A stretch of DNA of 33,597 nt from Lachnospiraceae bacterium (GCA_017455525.1 JAFTAP010000048.1:1-33597), one strand, 5' to 3'. Positions 23,547 to 32,634 are shown, counted from the stretch's first letter. Numbers and translations are program-made. The notes: generated from the letters alone by a model not told the origin.

Positions 23547-25064
23547 TCAATACCCGCTGGGTAGGTTTATCGTTATATTCTTCTTCGATGTGCCGGAGCT
23601 TCCGCTGTTTCCGTTAAGCGAGCCGTAGTAGTTTCCGGTGTAAGGTCCCGATAGCTTCTCCGTAAGCCGTCTCCGATACTCGTCAAGCTGACTGCTTACA
23701 TCAGGGCTGGTATCATAGTAATTATTATTTATAATCCTCGTAACGCCTGATGAAGCGCTCGAAGACGAGCCGGAACTCATCGTTGAGCCGGAACTGTTCC
23801 CACTCACTGTGCTGCTTGATGAAGAATTACCACTCACGCTTGATGAGGAATTCGACGTACTTCCACTTGAGCCGGCTGTCGAACCTGATGAACTGCTGCT
23901 CGACGTGCTACTCGAACTTGAAGTACTGCTCGTGCTCGATGTAGTTGACGTGCTTGATGTACTCGTTGTACTCGAAGTACCGCCTGTAGAAGAGCTGCCT
24001 GAGCTTTCCGTATTATTTTTTTCTATCGTCTCGCTTGCCGTATCCGTCTTCTTGGAATCCACGACGCCGAAGTTATTCCCAGGATGCGTATTGGAAGTAA
24101 TATGAGAATTCCTGGCAACCTGCCTTGCCCTCTCCAGATCGGATACATTATCTACCGAAGGAGAACCTGACGAAGTTTCCGCAGGAGTCCTGTTTCCATC
24201 CTCATGCGCCTCCGCTTCCTGCCGCATAGCCTCCGCTTCTTCGTCCTCACCGTCAACATAGCAGTCAGCATTGAAGACCACCAGATTAGAGCCTGAAACT
24301 GTCTGCACCTTATTCGCATTCTTGAAGGCCGTCTCATCAATAGCTATCTTATTGCCTTCAGTATAAATATATTTAAGGTTCTTGCAGTCGCGGAAAGCAT
24401 ACTCCTGTATCGACTCCACCGACTCCGGCAGGAATATATACTGAAGCCCCGTGCAGTAAGCGAAATCATAGGGCGATATCGTCTCTACATTAGGCGACAC
24501 ATAGACCTTCTTCAGATTAGTCGCTCCCCAGAAGGCATAATTATCGACATACTTGACCTGATCCGGCATGTCATAGAAGCTATAGCTCTTGCCCGGAAGA
24601 TAAGATATGAGCCTCGTGCCCTTGGGATTATAAAGAGCTCCCGACACAAAATAAAAATTATCATTTCCCCTGGGGAAATTCAAAGTGCTAAGCGAAGTAT
24701 CCCCCGCAAAAACCCCCGGTTCTATATGCTTCACCGTAGACGGGATTGACACATAGCTGAGATTAGGGCACATCGCGAAAGCTGACTCTCCTATGCTCTT
24801 CACACCCTCAGGTATGACGACAGATTCCAGATTAGTGCAGCCATAATAAGCTCTGGCGCCTATTGAAGTAATATCACCATCCAATACAAGATCCGTGATA
24901 GTCTTGTCATTCATGTACTTCTCTCTCGGTACAGTCTTGGCAAAAGCCGTCCCGGGCATCATAAGAAAGGTCACCAGAGTGATGCAGAGTATCAAGGCTA
25001 TTCTTTTCTTATTCCTTCTCAAATCTCTCAATCTCACAGGTATGCGTCTTTTCCTTCTCATCAT
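23547..25064 (-). CDS. secreted leucine-rich repeat (BspA/LRR_5) protein with Ser-rich tail
   Basis: This 505-aa protein has an Arg/Lys-rich n-region and a signal peptide that probably ends after GTAFA (about residue 42). LRR_5 repeats of the BspA type occupy about 55-265, with the recurring pattern of IP...v..I...aF..C..L. A long Ser/Thr/Gly low-complexity linker (about 340-430) follows, then TRIINNNYYDTSP and a short C-terminal region ending TINLPSGY. No sortase motif or membrane anchor is seen, so it may be released or held by its tail. The listed ATG lies 56 bp inside the upstream ATPase gene. A GTG at 25037 with AAGGAAAAG upstream is an alternative start. Confidence 0.8.
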   Translation of the reverse strand: MMRRKRRIPVRLRDLRRNKKRIALILCITLVTFLMMPGTAFAKTVPREKYMNDKTITDLVLDGDITSIGARAYYGCTNLESVVIPEGVKSIGESAFAMCPNLSYVSIPSTVKHIEPGVFAGDTSLSTLNFPRGNDNFYFVSGALYNPKGTRLISYLPGKSYSFYDMPDQVKYVDNYAFWGATNLKKVYVSPNVETISPYDFAYCTGLQYIFLPESVESIQEYAFRDCKNLKYIYTEGNKIAIDETAFKNANKVQTVSGSNLVVFNADCYVDGEDEEAEAMRQEAEAHEDGNRTPAETSSGSPSVDNVSDLERARQVARNSHITSNTHPGNNFGVVDSKKTDTASETIEKNNTESSGSSSTGGTSSTTSTSSTSTTSSTSSTSSSSSTSSSSSSGSTAGSSGSTSNSSSSVSGNSSSSSTVSGNSSGSTMSSGSSSSASSGVTRIINNNYYDTSPDVSSQLDEYRRRLTEKLSGPYTGNYYGSLNGNSGSSGTSKKNITINLPSGY

Positions 25065-26586
25065 AATTTATGCCTACGAAAAGCAGGTCGCCCATGTAAT
25101 GCGCCAGCGAATCAAAATACCTCTTGCCCCGTATCTGCGCTATGGCACTCTCCGTGCATTCATTTCTCTTAAGCTCTATTATCATGGCAGGTCGCCCGGA
25201 CGCAAAAGGAACGAACACAACGTCCGCAAAACCACGTCCCGCCGTCATTTCCCTTATTATAGTATACTCGTTCAAGGCATAAATATAAGCCAGGTAAATC
25301 GCACTCTGCAACGCATCCTCGTTATTGTAGCTGCGATTACTTGTCACATGGACATGGCTTATATCGAGGGCTGCAGCAACCGCATCCGAATCGCCTCGAA
25401 TCGTGGCATCCAGCAATTCCCTTGAAGCCTTGATGAGCTTATTTGTCTCCGAATAGTCCGCCTGTCTTGAAATAGCCCTCTGCCATTCCTTGTTAATCTC
25501 CCAGTTGGGAATACGGCAGGTCTCGTCATCAAGGTTATATGCAAGATAGCCAAGATGAATCAAATAGGTAAACACGTCATCCTTTATCTTGAAATCCGTC
25601 ATAGTGTTCAAGAAACCATCCGTGTCCACTTCGACGGACTCGCCCGCAAGCATCCTTATGATGTCGTCCTTGGTTCCATCAAAGTTCATCTCTATCATAT
25701 CGGTAATAGCCTGATAGGACGAAGTCTTGCTCCAATAGTTCGAGTATCGCTTGGTTCTTACCGCCTCGACAACCGACTTGGGATTATATATTTCTATCCC
25801 CTGCTGGCTGTATCCATCATACCATCTCTTACATTCTTTGAAATCAGCCCCCCATTCCCTGCAAAGATTTCGCACTTCCTCGGATGTAAAACCTATGTAC
25901 TCCGCAAGATTCTCGGCAAATAAAATCGTATATTCCTGGAAATTATTAAGCTTCGACTGTATCTTGTCCCTTACCACCGGCAGTATTCCTGTAAGGTACG
26001 CAAGCGATATGGCAGGACGCACGGTGGTGCTCTTGAACATACCATTAAGGAAGCTAAGGTACTCGTCAAACAAGCCTTGGCTCACCCTCTCCCGAACCAA
26101 TACGTCGTATTCATCCATTATAATAACGAAAGTCTCGCCAGTGGCTTCATAAATCCTAAGCATGGACTTAGCAAGCGAGTCGTCATCCTCTATGGGTACG
26201 TCCCTAAATTCCGCCTTGAGTTCTCTCTTTATTTCATCTGTCAAGGTAGAAATAAGCTTATCCTTATCCCTTACATTCTGATACTCGCTATTTACATCTA
26301 TCTTTATCACGTTATACTTGTTCAGCTTGCCCTCATACGAAGCGTCAGACGCAATCTTATAAGGCTTGAAAACCTCACTTGAATCACATCCCTTGGAATA
26401 ATACGCCGAGAGCATCTCGCTCGCCATGGTCTTGCCAAACCTGCGGGGTCTGGAAACACAGACATAGTTATTCCCTGTGTCAATAAAATGATTCGTCTCC
26501 CGAATCATTAGAGTCTTGTCAATATATATTTCAGATGTTAGCGTTCGCTTAAAATTCTCATTGCCAGGATTAAGATATATTCCCAT
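25009..26586 (-). CDS. AAA-ATPase-like protein with C-terminal PD-(D/E)XK nuclease domain
   Basis: This 525-aa protein has an N-terminal AAA-ATPase-like domain with the variant Walker A SRPRRFGKT (residues 45-53) and Walker B FVIIMDEYDVL (about 152-162). The C-terminal DUF1703-type PD-(D/E)XK domain shows GFADVVFVP followed by IIELK (about 455-480). This family is abundant in gut Bacteroidota and Lachnospiraceae; its role is not established. AAGGAG precedes the ATG. It lies between two leucine-rich surface protein genes and overlaps the second by up to 56 bp. Confidence 0.88.
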   Translation of the reverse strand: MGIYLNPGNENFKRTLTSEIYIDKTLMIRETNHFIDTGNNYVCVSRPRRFGKTMASEMLSAYYSKGCDSSEVFKPYKIASDASYEGKLNKYNVIKIDVNSEYQNVRDKDKLISTLTDEIKRELKAEFRDVPIEDDDSLAKSMLRIYEATGETFVIIMDEYDVLVRERVSQGLFDEYLSFLNGMFKSTTVRPAISLAYLTGILPVVRDKIQSKLNNFQEYTILFAENLAEYIGFTSEEVRNLCREWGADFKECKRWYDGYSQQGIEIYNPKSVVEAVRTKRYSNYWSKTSSYQAITDMIEMNFDGTKDDIIRMLAGESVEVDTDGFLNTMTDFKIKDDVFTYLIHLGYLAYNLDDETCRIPNWEINKEWQRAISRQADYSETNKLIKASRELLDATIRGDSDAVAAALDISHVHVTSNRSYNNEDALQSAIYLAYIYALNEYTIIREMTAGRGFADVVFVPFASGRPAMIIELKRNECTESAIAQIRGKRYFDSLAHYMGDLLFVGINYDEKEKTHTCEIERFEKE

Positions 26587-26617
26587 CTGCTCCTTCTCTC
26601 CCTATACAATCATACAT

Positions 26618-26660
26618 ACTGCCATGCGTGACACAACCTAGGTCGCATCAGCATGGCAGT
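26618..26660 (-). terminator. long hairpin after the giant surface-protein gene
   Basis: ACTGCCATGC and GCATGGCAGT form a perfect 10-bp outer stem. The interior TGATGCGACC/GGTTGTGTCA also pairs in full in minus-strand RNA through three G-U pairs, with one bulged base; the plus strand would have mismatches there. It therefore seems selected as RNA in the transcribed direction. No T-run follows, so it may be an RNA stabiliser or partial terminator rather than a standard intrinsic terminator. Confidence 0.5.
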
Positions 26661-26683
26661 CACATGTCTACACAAATAAGAAC

Positions 26684-29600
26684 TTACGCCGCCTGTGCCT
26701 GCGGCTTCGGGTCTTTCTTAAGGAACAAGAAAATCGAAAGTGCCGCAAGCCCAAAGCTTATGAACCACTTAGGCGAGATCGGATCTCCGGTCTTAGGCGT
26801 ATTGTCAAGCGTCCCTATCGCAAGATTCGATGTGTCAACATAGAATCCGTAAGGCGAGAAGTGCGGAGCCACAAAGGTCGCGCAAGGTCTGCCCTCCAAG
26901 GTCGAGAACTGCACGTTAAGGTCCTCAAGATCCCCTGCTCCGTCAACCGTGGCCACCCTGTTATTAGTGCCATAAGCCTCCATAGATGTCGGCAGAGGAA
27001 GCGTAAGCGTCACGGAAATTCCCGTCGTGTCTATGTCGTTGCCATTCTCATCCTTCACGTCGATATCCATAGAGAAGTAGCGGATATTATCAAGGCTTCC
27101 GTATCTCCTTAATAGCGCCTCTCTGAATGATGCCTCCGCCTCATCGCTCTTCGTGATATTAACCTGATAACCGTCAGCCGTACCGCCATTTATGGCATCA
27201 ATATGCGCAGCCCTAAGCATATCTTCAAGCTCATCCACCGAACCGCCGTTACCGCTGTTATAGTAATTCCTGTTCACGACAGTTGTGCCGGAGTTTGTAC
27301 CTCTTGAACCACCTGAACCACCGGTTCCCGAAGTACCGGAACCACCCGCCGAACTGCTCGAACCCGACGCAGCAGAACTAGAAGAAGACCTTGCCGAAGA
27401 ACTTGAGCTGGAACCGCCACTTGAGCTTTCTGATTTCTCTTCCATGCGGAAATTATAAGTATAAGTGCCTACATACTTATCGCCCTTACCAGTAATCTTC
27501 ACATCGGCATGATGCGCAGAGGTCTTCTTAAACGACCCCTGTAAATAATCAGTATCTTTAACCAGGTCAGTACTTGTTGTTGCATCAGTAAGCGCAACCG
27601 TAGCCTCTATATTGTCATCACTGTCAATAGTAGCCTCTGAAACCTGAATGGTCACGGACTTCGTTCCGTCATCCGAGGTATTCTTAGATAAATCCTTCTT
27701 TATATCATAGTAGAAATTCTGTATCGTCCCCTCATTCCTGCTCTTAAGCTCCTTGGCATAACTACCCTTAAATTGTATCTGAACATATCCGGTAGCTTTA
27801 CCCAGTCCGGGTGACACGGTTCCATATCCTTTGACCTTATAATCAGTGCCCTCTGTAAGCTCCGTACCATTCACCTTATCCAGGATATACCTAACTTTCG
27901 GCTTACCCTCATTCCAGTACTGGAAAGTGTTGCTGTACTTATTCTTGGGATTATCTACAGCGCTCCTGTCAGGACCGTTAAGTATTAGGTTCACAGACAA
28001 CGAACTAGGGGGTTCACTACTACTTCCACTAGATTTAGAAGATGAACTAGATGATGAGGTAGATGATGAGCTAGATGCATTAATTGTAAGACTTCCTGAA
28101 AGCGTACCTTCATATGATGTCCCTACCGTCCCAGTAATAGTAAAGGGATATGTATTAGCATCCGTTTTACTTCCTTGATCATTTGTTCCATCCCAAACCC
28201 ACGTGTAATCACTCTTAGGATTAAGAATATCGTCAGTTCCTGTTGCTCCTTTCTTCTGAACATAGAAATATGGATCTACACCAGTATTTGTGCCTACTGC
28301 ATCAAGCGATATTGGCTTTCCAGTATAATCAGCGAATAAAATACCATTTGCCGGTTTTATTTCATAGTTCTGTGATAATAGATTATTATCAGAAGTCCCA
28401 TCATTTATATTAGCATAGCCAATTATCGTTCCTCCTTCATATGAAGAGCCGGCTGTTCCAGTCACAGTAAATTTTTGAGAGCCCTCCTCTTTAAAATAAG
28501 TCGGATCCCATTCATAATGTTTTCCAGGCAAAAGAATATCCGTATCATCATTCATATTAACAACACAAAAGTCTCCTTTTGTCTTCGATGAGGAAGCAGT
28601 CCATGTGGCCTTTCCATTGGTTAATTGCTTAGGGTCACTTTCCTTTCTAATCACAATCATATACTCACTTAATGGATTATCTGATCCTGTCTCCACTATT
28701 GTAAATGAAGCTCCCCCTTTTGTACCTGTATATGTTTGACCAAGTGCAGTAATAGAAAATGGAACAACCTGTGCTTTTGTTAATTGTGTTTTATCAATAA
28801 CCAGTTCATAATCTTCTCCTGGCTCTAAAGTTCTCTTCATTTCCTTATTTGTATCTTCATCTACATATGAATAATCCACATAGAAATCACAAACAGAACC
28901 ATCATCAGATGTCCCAGCTTTCCAAGACACTGCTGTTCCATCACTAGGTAATTCTTTAGTCTTATTATTAATATGTATACTACATTGAGATAACGAAACC
29001 CTCTTTTCAGCATCAATTGTACCTAAGTAAATCAGATTATCTTTTGTATCAGATGAATCCTCACCATCACCTGTACATAAAATATATGTCATATCTTTCG
29101 CACTTTTACTTCTAAAATAATATGGTTCTTCTTTAGCATTAGTATGATAATCAAATTTACTTCTTTTTTCTCCATAATTAATAAATTCATTATAAGCTCT
29201 AATTAGTGGCGTTTGATTGTCTGAAGAATGAGATCTCATGTTTTGGAATGCACCATCTCCTATTGATCCTACATTTACCCCCAAAGTTATATCAGTAATT
29301 GAGTTTGCACTTACAAAACAATATGCCGGTATTTTCTTGATATTAGACCCCTCTGTTGAAAAAATTCTAAGATTCTTATTCCTAGAAAAAGCATAGTCAT
29401 TAATTTGTGTAACCTGAACACTCTTCCCATTAAGTTCAATTTTATTGGGAACTGTATACGATCCCGAAGGATTGTTTTCCAATGCCTCCACTATCGTCAA
29501 GTTAGAATCGGACGAACTTACAGGAGCATAAATAATCCCCTTCTCTTTATCTGAATAACAATAGGGATTAAATTCATTAATTGAGACACTTGTCAAATTT

Positions 29601-31477
29601 GTTCCAAAGAATGGCAAAGCACCTATTAATCTCAAATCTGTAGAATTAAGATTTGCCTCATTTAGATTTTCACATGCTCTAAATTCATAGTCATTAATAA
29701 CTTGAATTCCATCCATTCTAATCCTTCTTAATGTATCATCACCTCTAAAAATAGTATTACTAATCTCATGTATTCCAGACGGCAATAATATCTCTGCTAC
29801 TGAGGGCTTGGTTGTTATCGCCTCTGAAGTAGTATTACCTGCAACACCATATAACACATAAGGACTTTCTCCTTTTACAATCACATAAGGGCTACTCTTA
29901 CTACCATCAATATTCCCATACCCCTTGAAATCTATTGTGTGATTCATACAATACAAATATGGCTCACAATCATTCTCTGCCATACTAAGGACAAAGAAAC
30001 TAGGTGCAATCGTCTCATTAGGTAGTGCATTATCTCCACTAAGTTTAGTGTCTTTTGAATCAAACTGAACATAGCTTAAACTTGATATATTCAAGGCATA
30101 GTCATCTATCGAAGTAATTGTTTCTGGAACCACAATCGATGATATACTCCCCGTAGACTTGACCCTTTTGAAAGCATCCTTGTCTATACTTTGTACAGTA
30201 ATAAGACTTTCCGAATTGTTCATTGATACAGTTTTAGGAATAAAAACACCAGCAGATCCATACGTATCATAATCAAAATCCATTAATTTGCCGTCACTAG
30301 CCCTAACTGTAAATGCACTTGTAGTCCATTCGTCATCCGGACTCTTATACTTAATCCCTTTAGATAAACAATAATCAAATGCTTTAGTATGATTATCCGG
30401 ATTGTTTTGATTTAATCTATAGCCTTCAACATAGAATGACGACGTCTTTTTCTTAACGTCATCGTTAAAAGCACCATCTTTAATTTCAATATCATTATTA
30501 TTTGATGTACCGCTATTATTAAGTTTTATATATGGTATACTATTCGAAGCACTAAACGTTCCAGCTTCTAATGTATTCAGAGTACCTGGTATTTCTACAT
30601 AGCTAGTAATTCCGGAACAACCCTCGAAAGCTTTTCCATCTAAACGTGTAATTTTAGCTGGTAAAGTAATGGTAGCCAATGCTGTGCAGTTCACAAAAGC
30701 ATCTGCCTCTATTACAGTAACTGTATCAGCAAAAGTAATTGCATTAACACTAGTATTAGCAAATGTATTTGATTGTACAGTCACAGTACCCGAACTAGGT
30801 CCTTTTATATCCAACGTCTGTGACAAGCCGCTTTCTGCAAAAGCATAGTCGCCATATTGCTCAACATAATCAGAAGGAATGCTACTGATACTCTTACACT
30901 GATAAAAAGCATAACTGCCTATTTTCTTTAAGGTCGAAGAAAAACGAACTATCTCCTTTCCCAAGCTCTCACAGCCCCTAAACGCATCATTCTCAATCGT
31001 CTCAACTCCAGCACCAACTATAGATTTTAAGTTTTTACAATTCTGAAAAGCAGCATCATTTATTACCTTAACAGAATCTGGCAGATTGACTTGGGAAACA
31101 GAATTATTATCCTTAAACGTCTCCGTATCAACAGCAACAACATTTAAAACACCTCTACCTATCGAGCTAGCAGTATCTATTGATTTTGGTACATCATATT
31201 TTCCAGTAGCAAGAGGATCCGTATCCTCAACGCCCACTAAAGATAAACCATCCGTAACTTCTTTAAAGTAAAACTTATGATAATTATCATCAAAGCCGAA
31301 AATAGTTGTATCATTTTTTCCTGAATTGGCCGCCTGACCTGGTGTAGCCGGAATAGCCGCCACCACCAGCGCCGTCACCATAAGAAGCGCCGCAATAGTT
31401 CTCCTTGCTGCCTTCTTCAAGTATCTCCTGCCGTGTTTTCTCGAATTTTTCTTAGTAGATTTCTTATTCGTAGCCAT
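26684..31477 (-). CDS. giant sortase-anchored leucine-rich repeat surface protein
   Basis: This 1597-aa protein starts at the ATG with AAGGAG 8 bases upstream; a GTG two codons earlier is too close to that site. A Lys/Arg-rich signal peptide ends near PGQA (about residue 50). Three blocks of LRR_5/BspA repeats cover about 70-330, 385-500 and 550-720. Five spaced modules follow with an ITG-x-G-xxYxG-like core at about 900, 1000, 1110, 1230 and 1325. Two Ser-rich linkers occur, then a TVVNRNYY motif, a C-terminal domain, and the wall signal TPKTGD (about 1557), a hydrophobic helix and KK. BspA-like proteins bind host matrix or particles. The middle is AT-rich, both ends are GC-richer. Confidence 0.88.
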   Translation of the reverse strand: MATNKKSTKKNSRKHGRRYLKKAARRTIAALLMVTALVVAAIPATPGQAANSGKNDTTIFGFDDNYHKFYFKEVTDGLSLVGVEDTDPLATGKYDVPKSIDTASSIGRGVLNVVAVDTETFKDNNSVSQVNLPDSVKVINDAAFQNCKNLKSIVGAGVETIENDAFRGCESLGKEIVRFSSTLKKIGSYAFYQCKSISSIPSDYVEQYGDYAFAESGLSQTLDIKGPSSGTVTVQSNTFANTSVNAITFADTVTVIEADAFVNCTALATITLPAKITRLDGKAFEGCSGITSYVEIPGTLNTLEAGTFSASNSIPYIKLNNSGTSNNNDIEIKDGAFNDDVKKKTSSFYVEGYRLNQNNPDNHTKAFDYCLSKGIKYKSPDDEWTTSAFTVRASDGKLMDFDYDTYGSAGVFIPKTVSMNNSESLITVQSIDKDAFKRVKSTGSISSIVVPETITSIDDYALNISSLSYVQFDSKDTKLSGDNALPNETIAPSFFVLSMAENDCEPYLYCMNHTIDFKGYGNIDGSKSSPYVIVKGESPYVLYGVAGNTTSEAITTKPSVAEILLPSGIHEISNTIFRGDDTLRRIRMDGIQVINDYEFRACENLNEANLNSTDLRLIGALPFFGTNLTSVSINEFNPYCYSDKEKGIIYAPVSSSDSNLTIVEALENNPSGSYTVPNKIELNGKSVQVTQINDYAFSRNKNLRIFSTEGSNIKKIPAYCFVSANSITDITLGVNVGSIGDGAFQNMRSHSSDNQTPLIRAYNEFINYGEKRSKFDYHTNAKEEPYYFRSKSAKDMTYILCTGDGEDSSDTKDNLIYLGTIDAEKRVSLSQCSIHINNKTKELPSDGTAVSWKAGTSDDGSVCDFYVDYSYVDEDTNKEMKRTLEPGEDYELVIDKTQLTKAQVVPFSITALGQTYTGTKGGASFTIVETGSDNPLSEYMIVIRKESDPKQLTNGKATWTASSSKTKGDFCVVNMNDDTDILLPGKHYEWDPTYFKEEGSQKFTVTGTAGSSYEGGTIIGYANINDGTSDNNLLSQNYEIKPANGILFADYTGKPISLDAVGTNTGVDPYFYVQKKGATGTDDILNPKSDYTWVWDGTNDQGSKTDANTYPFTITGTVGTSYEGTLSGSLTINASSSSSTSSSSSSSKSSGSSSEPPSSLSVNLILNGPDRSAVDNPKNKYSNTFQYWNEGKPKVRYILDKVNGTELTEGTDYKVKGYGTVSPGLGKATGYVQIQFKGSYAKELKSRNEGTIQNFYYDIKKDLSKNTSDDGTKSVTIQVSEATIDSDDNIEATVALTDATTSTDLVKDTDYLQGSFKKTSAHHADVKITGKGDKYVGTYTYNFRMEEKSESSSGGSSSSSSARSSSSSAASGSSSSAGGSGTSGTGGSGGSRGTNSGTTVVNRNYYNSGNGGSVDELEDMLRAAHIDAINGGTADGYQVNITKSDEAEASFREALLRRYGSLDNIRYFSMDIDVKDENGNDIDTTGISVTLTLPLPTSMEAYGTNNRVATVDGAGDLEDLNVQFSTLEGRPCATFVAPHFSPYGFYVDTSNLAIGTLDNTPKTGDPISPKWFISFGLAALSIFLFLKKDPKPQAQAA

Positions 31478-31527
31478 TTCCACTGCTCCTTCATATTTAC
31501 AAATATACTAACCTATCAGTAATGCAA

Positions 31528-31671
31528 TTATTTCATCAACCCAGCATTTTCTAACGAGTGTTGCATCTTACTCATCGTATCATTTACTGGTATCATCATT
31601 TTATAAACTGAATCAATGTACGGTTTCAGCATTGAGAAATTATCTTGTATTCTGTCATAAGTATCTAACAT
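31528..31671 (-). pseudogene. 47-codon ORF, possible out-of-frame tail of the 164-aa gene
   Basis: Just past the stop of the 164-aa gene another frame opens at ATG 31671 (it overlaps that gene's stop by no more than a few bases). It encodes a 47-aa helical peptide beginning MLDTYDRIQDNF and ending ENAGLMK. No ribosome site precedes it. It may be the frameshifted continuation of the upstream gene or a remnant of a longer protein. The rest of 31484-31675 is AT-rich leader of the giant surface-protein gene, with no convincing promoter. Confidence 0.35.
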
Positions 31672-31675
31672 TTTT

Positions 31676-32170
31676 TCAAGCGCATTGGTTTTCTTCTTGA
31701 ATAGTATTTATTTCTTTTATAAGTTGTCTCTTGGTAAAGCGTCTGGTCTCGTTAACAAATCCTTTTATTTTATTATCAAAAACAGGATCGGTCATAATCA
31801 TATTAAATACCTCTCCGAGCCCCTTTTCCTCAAGTCTGCTTATATTTTTTTTATTACCTAATAGGGCATCATAAAGGTACAATGTTTTTCTTAAAAGCCT
31901 TTCAAAACGATTAACTAATGGAAATAACTCCTTTATAAAATAATCAGACGCTTCATTCAATAAAACAATTGGTTTGCGATGTTTTAGTTCTTCGTTTATT
32001 TTTGAGAGTTTAATCGCGTCCTCATATGTTTCGCCTTCAGAGCAATAAGAAACTATGTGAAATATGTCGTCTTTTAAATCTTTAACAGAACAGACTATCC
32101 CATCTTCACAAAACTCCATCATCTTATCTATATTTATTTTTTTTTCTTTTAATAAGTATTCATTAATCAT
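31676..32170 (-). CDS. unrecognised 164-aa helical protein, weakly HEPN-like
   Basis: No family is recognised with confidence. The protein is AT-rich in coding and mostly helical. The segment PLVNRFERLLRKTLYLYDAL (about residues 84-103) recalls the FE/RxLR helix of HEPN-like or Abi-like domains, followed by LEEKGLGEVFNMIMTD. It lacks a visible RxxxxH ribonuclease motif. The ATG follows AGGA at about 8 bases. It lies between decayed coding sequence and the giant surface-protein gene, near a toxin-antitoxin pair, so a role in defence or a stranded toxin is possible but unproven. Confidence 0.5.
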   Translation of the reverse strand: MINEYLLKEKKINIDKMMEFCEDGIVCSVKDLKDDIFHIVSYCSEGETYEDAIKLSKINEELKHRKPIVLLNEASDYFIKELFPLVNRFERLLRKTLYLYDALLGNKKNISRLEEKGLGEVFNMIMTDPVFDNKIKGFVNETRRFTKRQLIKEINTIQEENQCA

Positions 32171-32345
32171 TAATTAATCCTAATACATCAAAATTCTTGT
32201 CTAATCTCCATCCTTCTTCATGTACCGCCTACCATACTATCTGTTACCTCGTCATTCCTCTTGGTAGATTACTTTGTGTTCATATCTTTTAATCCTAATA
32301 TCCCCTAAACTCATGCAACATTGACGACAGTTCGTCATTAAGCTA
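32163..32345 (-). pseudogene. decayed coding sequence with frame breaks
   Basis: The 232-bp gap before the 164-aa gene has no intact gene, but protein-like pieces appear in changing frames on the minus strand. LNDELSSMLHEFRGY ends at a TAG (32295-32342). MNTK, then an in-frame TAA, then STKRNDEVTDSMVGGT starts at ATG 32283. VHEEGWRLDKNFDVLGL then runs to 32163 and overlaps the next gene by 8 bp. A 12-bp word TTAATCCTAATA occurs twice (32174-32185, 32289-32300), each time supplying an AGGA ribosome-like site. I read this as one or two short dead genes. The original product is not recognised. Confidence 0.35.
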
Positions 32346-32402
32346 TATAAACCTCACTAAAGCTGATCAACGAATATATAAACCGCTTATCATGCTTTTA
32401 AC

Positions 32403-32633
32403 CTAAGCTGTAGCTCTATTGTACTCTGTCACGAATACTTCTCCAGACATTTTCTTTGCCTGTTCGACTACGTTCTCCAACTTCCCCATAATCTCATCTG
32501 TGTAGTATTTCTCCCCACATTGTGCACATTCCAGGCAAGGCACATCTTTAATCACTATTACACTGTTTTCAGTTGTAACTACATGTGTATTGATACTTTG
32601 TTTTGTCTCTTTACACTTGCAATAAAAACACAT
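32403..32633 (-). CDS. YgiT-type zinc-finger protein, probable antitoxin
   Basis: This 76-aa protein has CFYCKC at residues 2-7 and CLECAQCGEKYY near 33-44, the paired CxxC zinc site of YgiT/MqsA-type N-terminal domains. The C-terminal DNA-binding HTH of full MqsA is absent. It follows the DUF4258 gene by one base, with AAGGA before its ATG inside that gene. It would neutralise the DUF4258 protein and perhaps help repress the pair. Toxin-first order matches mqsRA-like modules. Confidence 0.8.
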   Translation of the reverse strand: MCFYCKCKETKQSINTHVVTTENSVIVIKDVPCLECAQCGEKYYTDEIMGKLENVVEQAKKMSGEVFVTEYNRATA

Positions 32634-32634
32634 A

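Noticed and set aside
23750-24000. Tandem short repeats resembling a CRISPR-like or satellite array
   Set aside because: They are degenerate Ser/Thr codons of the linker in the 505-aa secreted protein; no constant repeat plus variable spacer structure.
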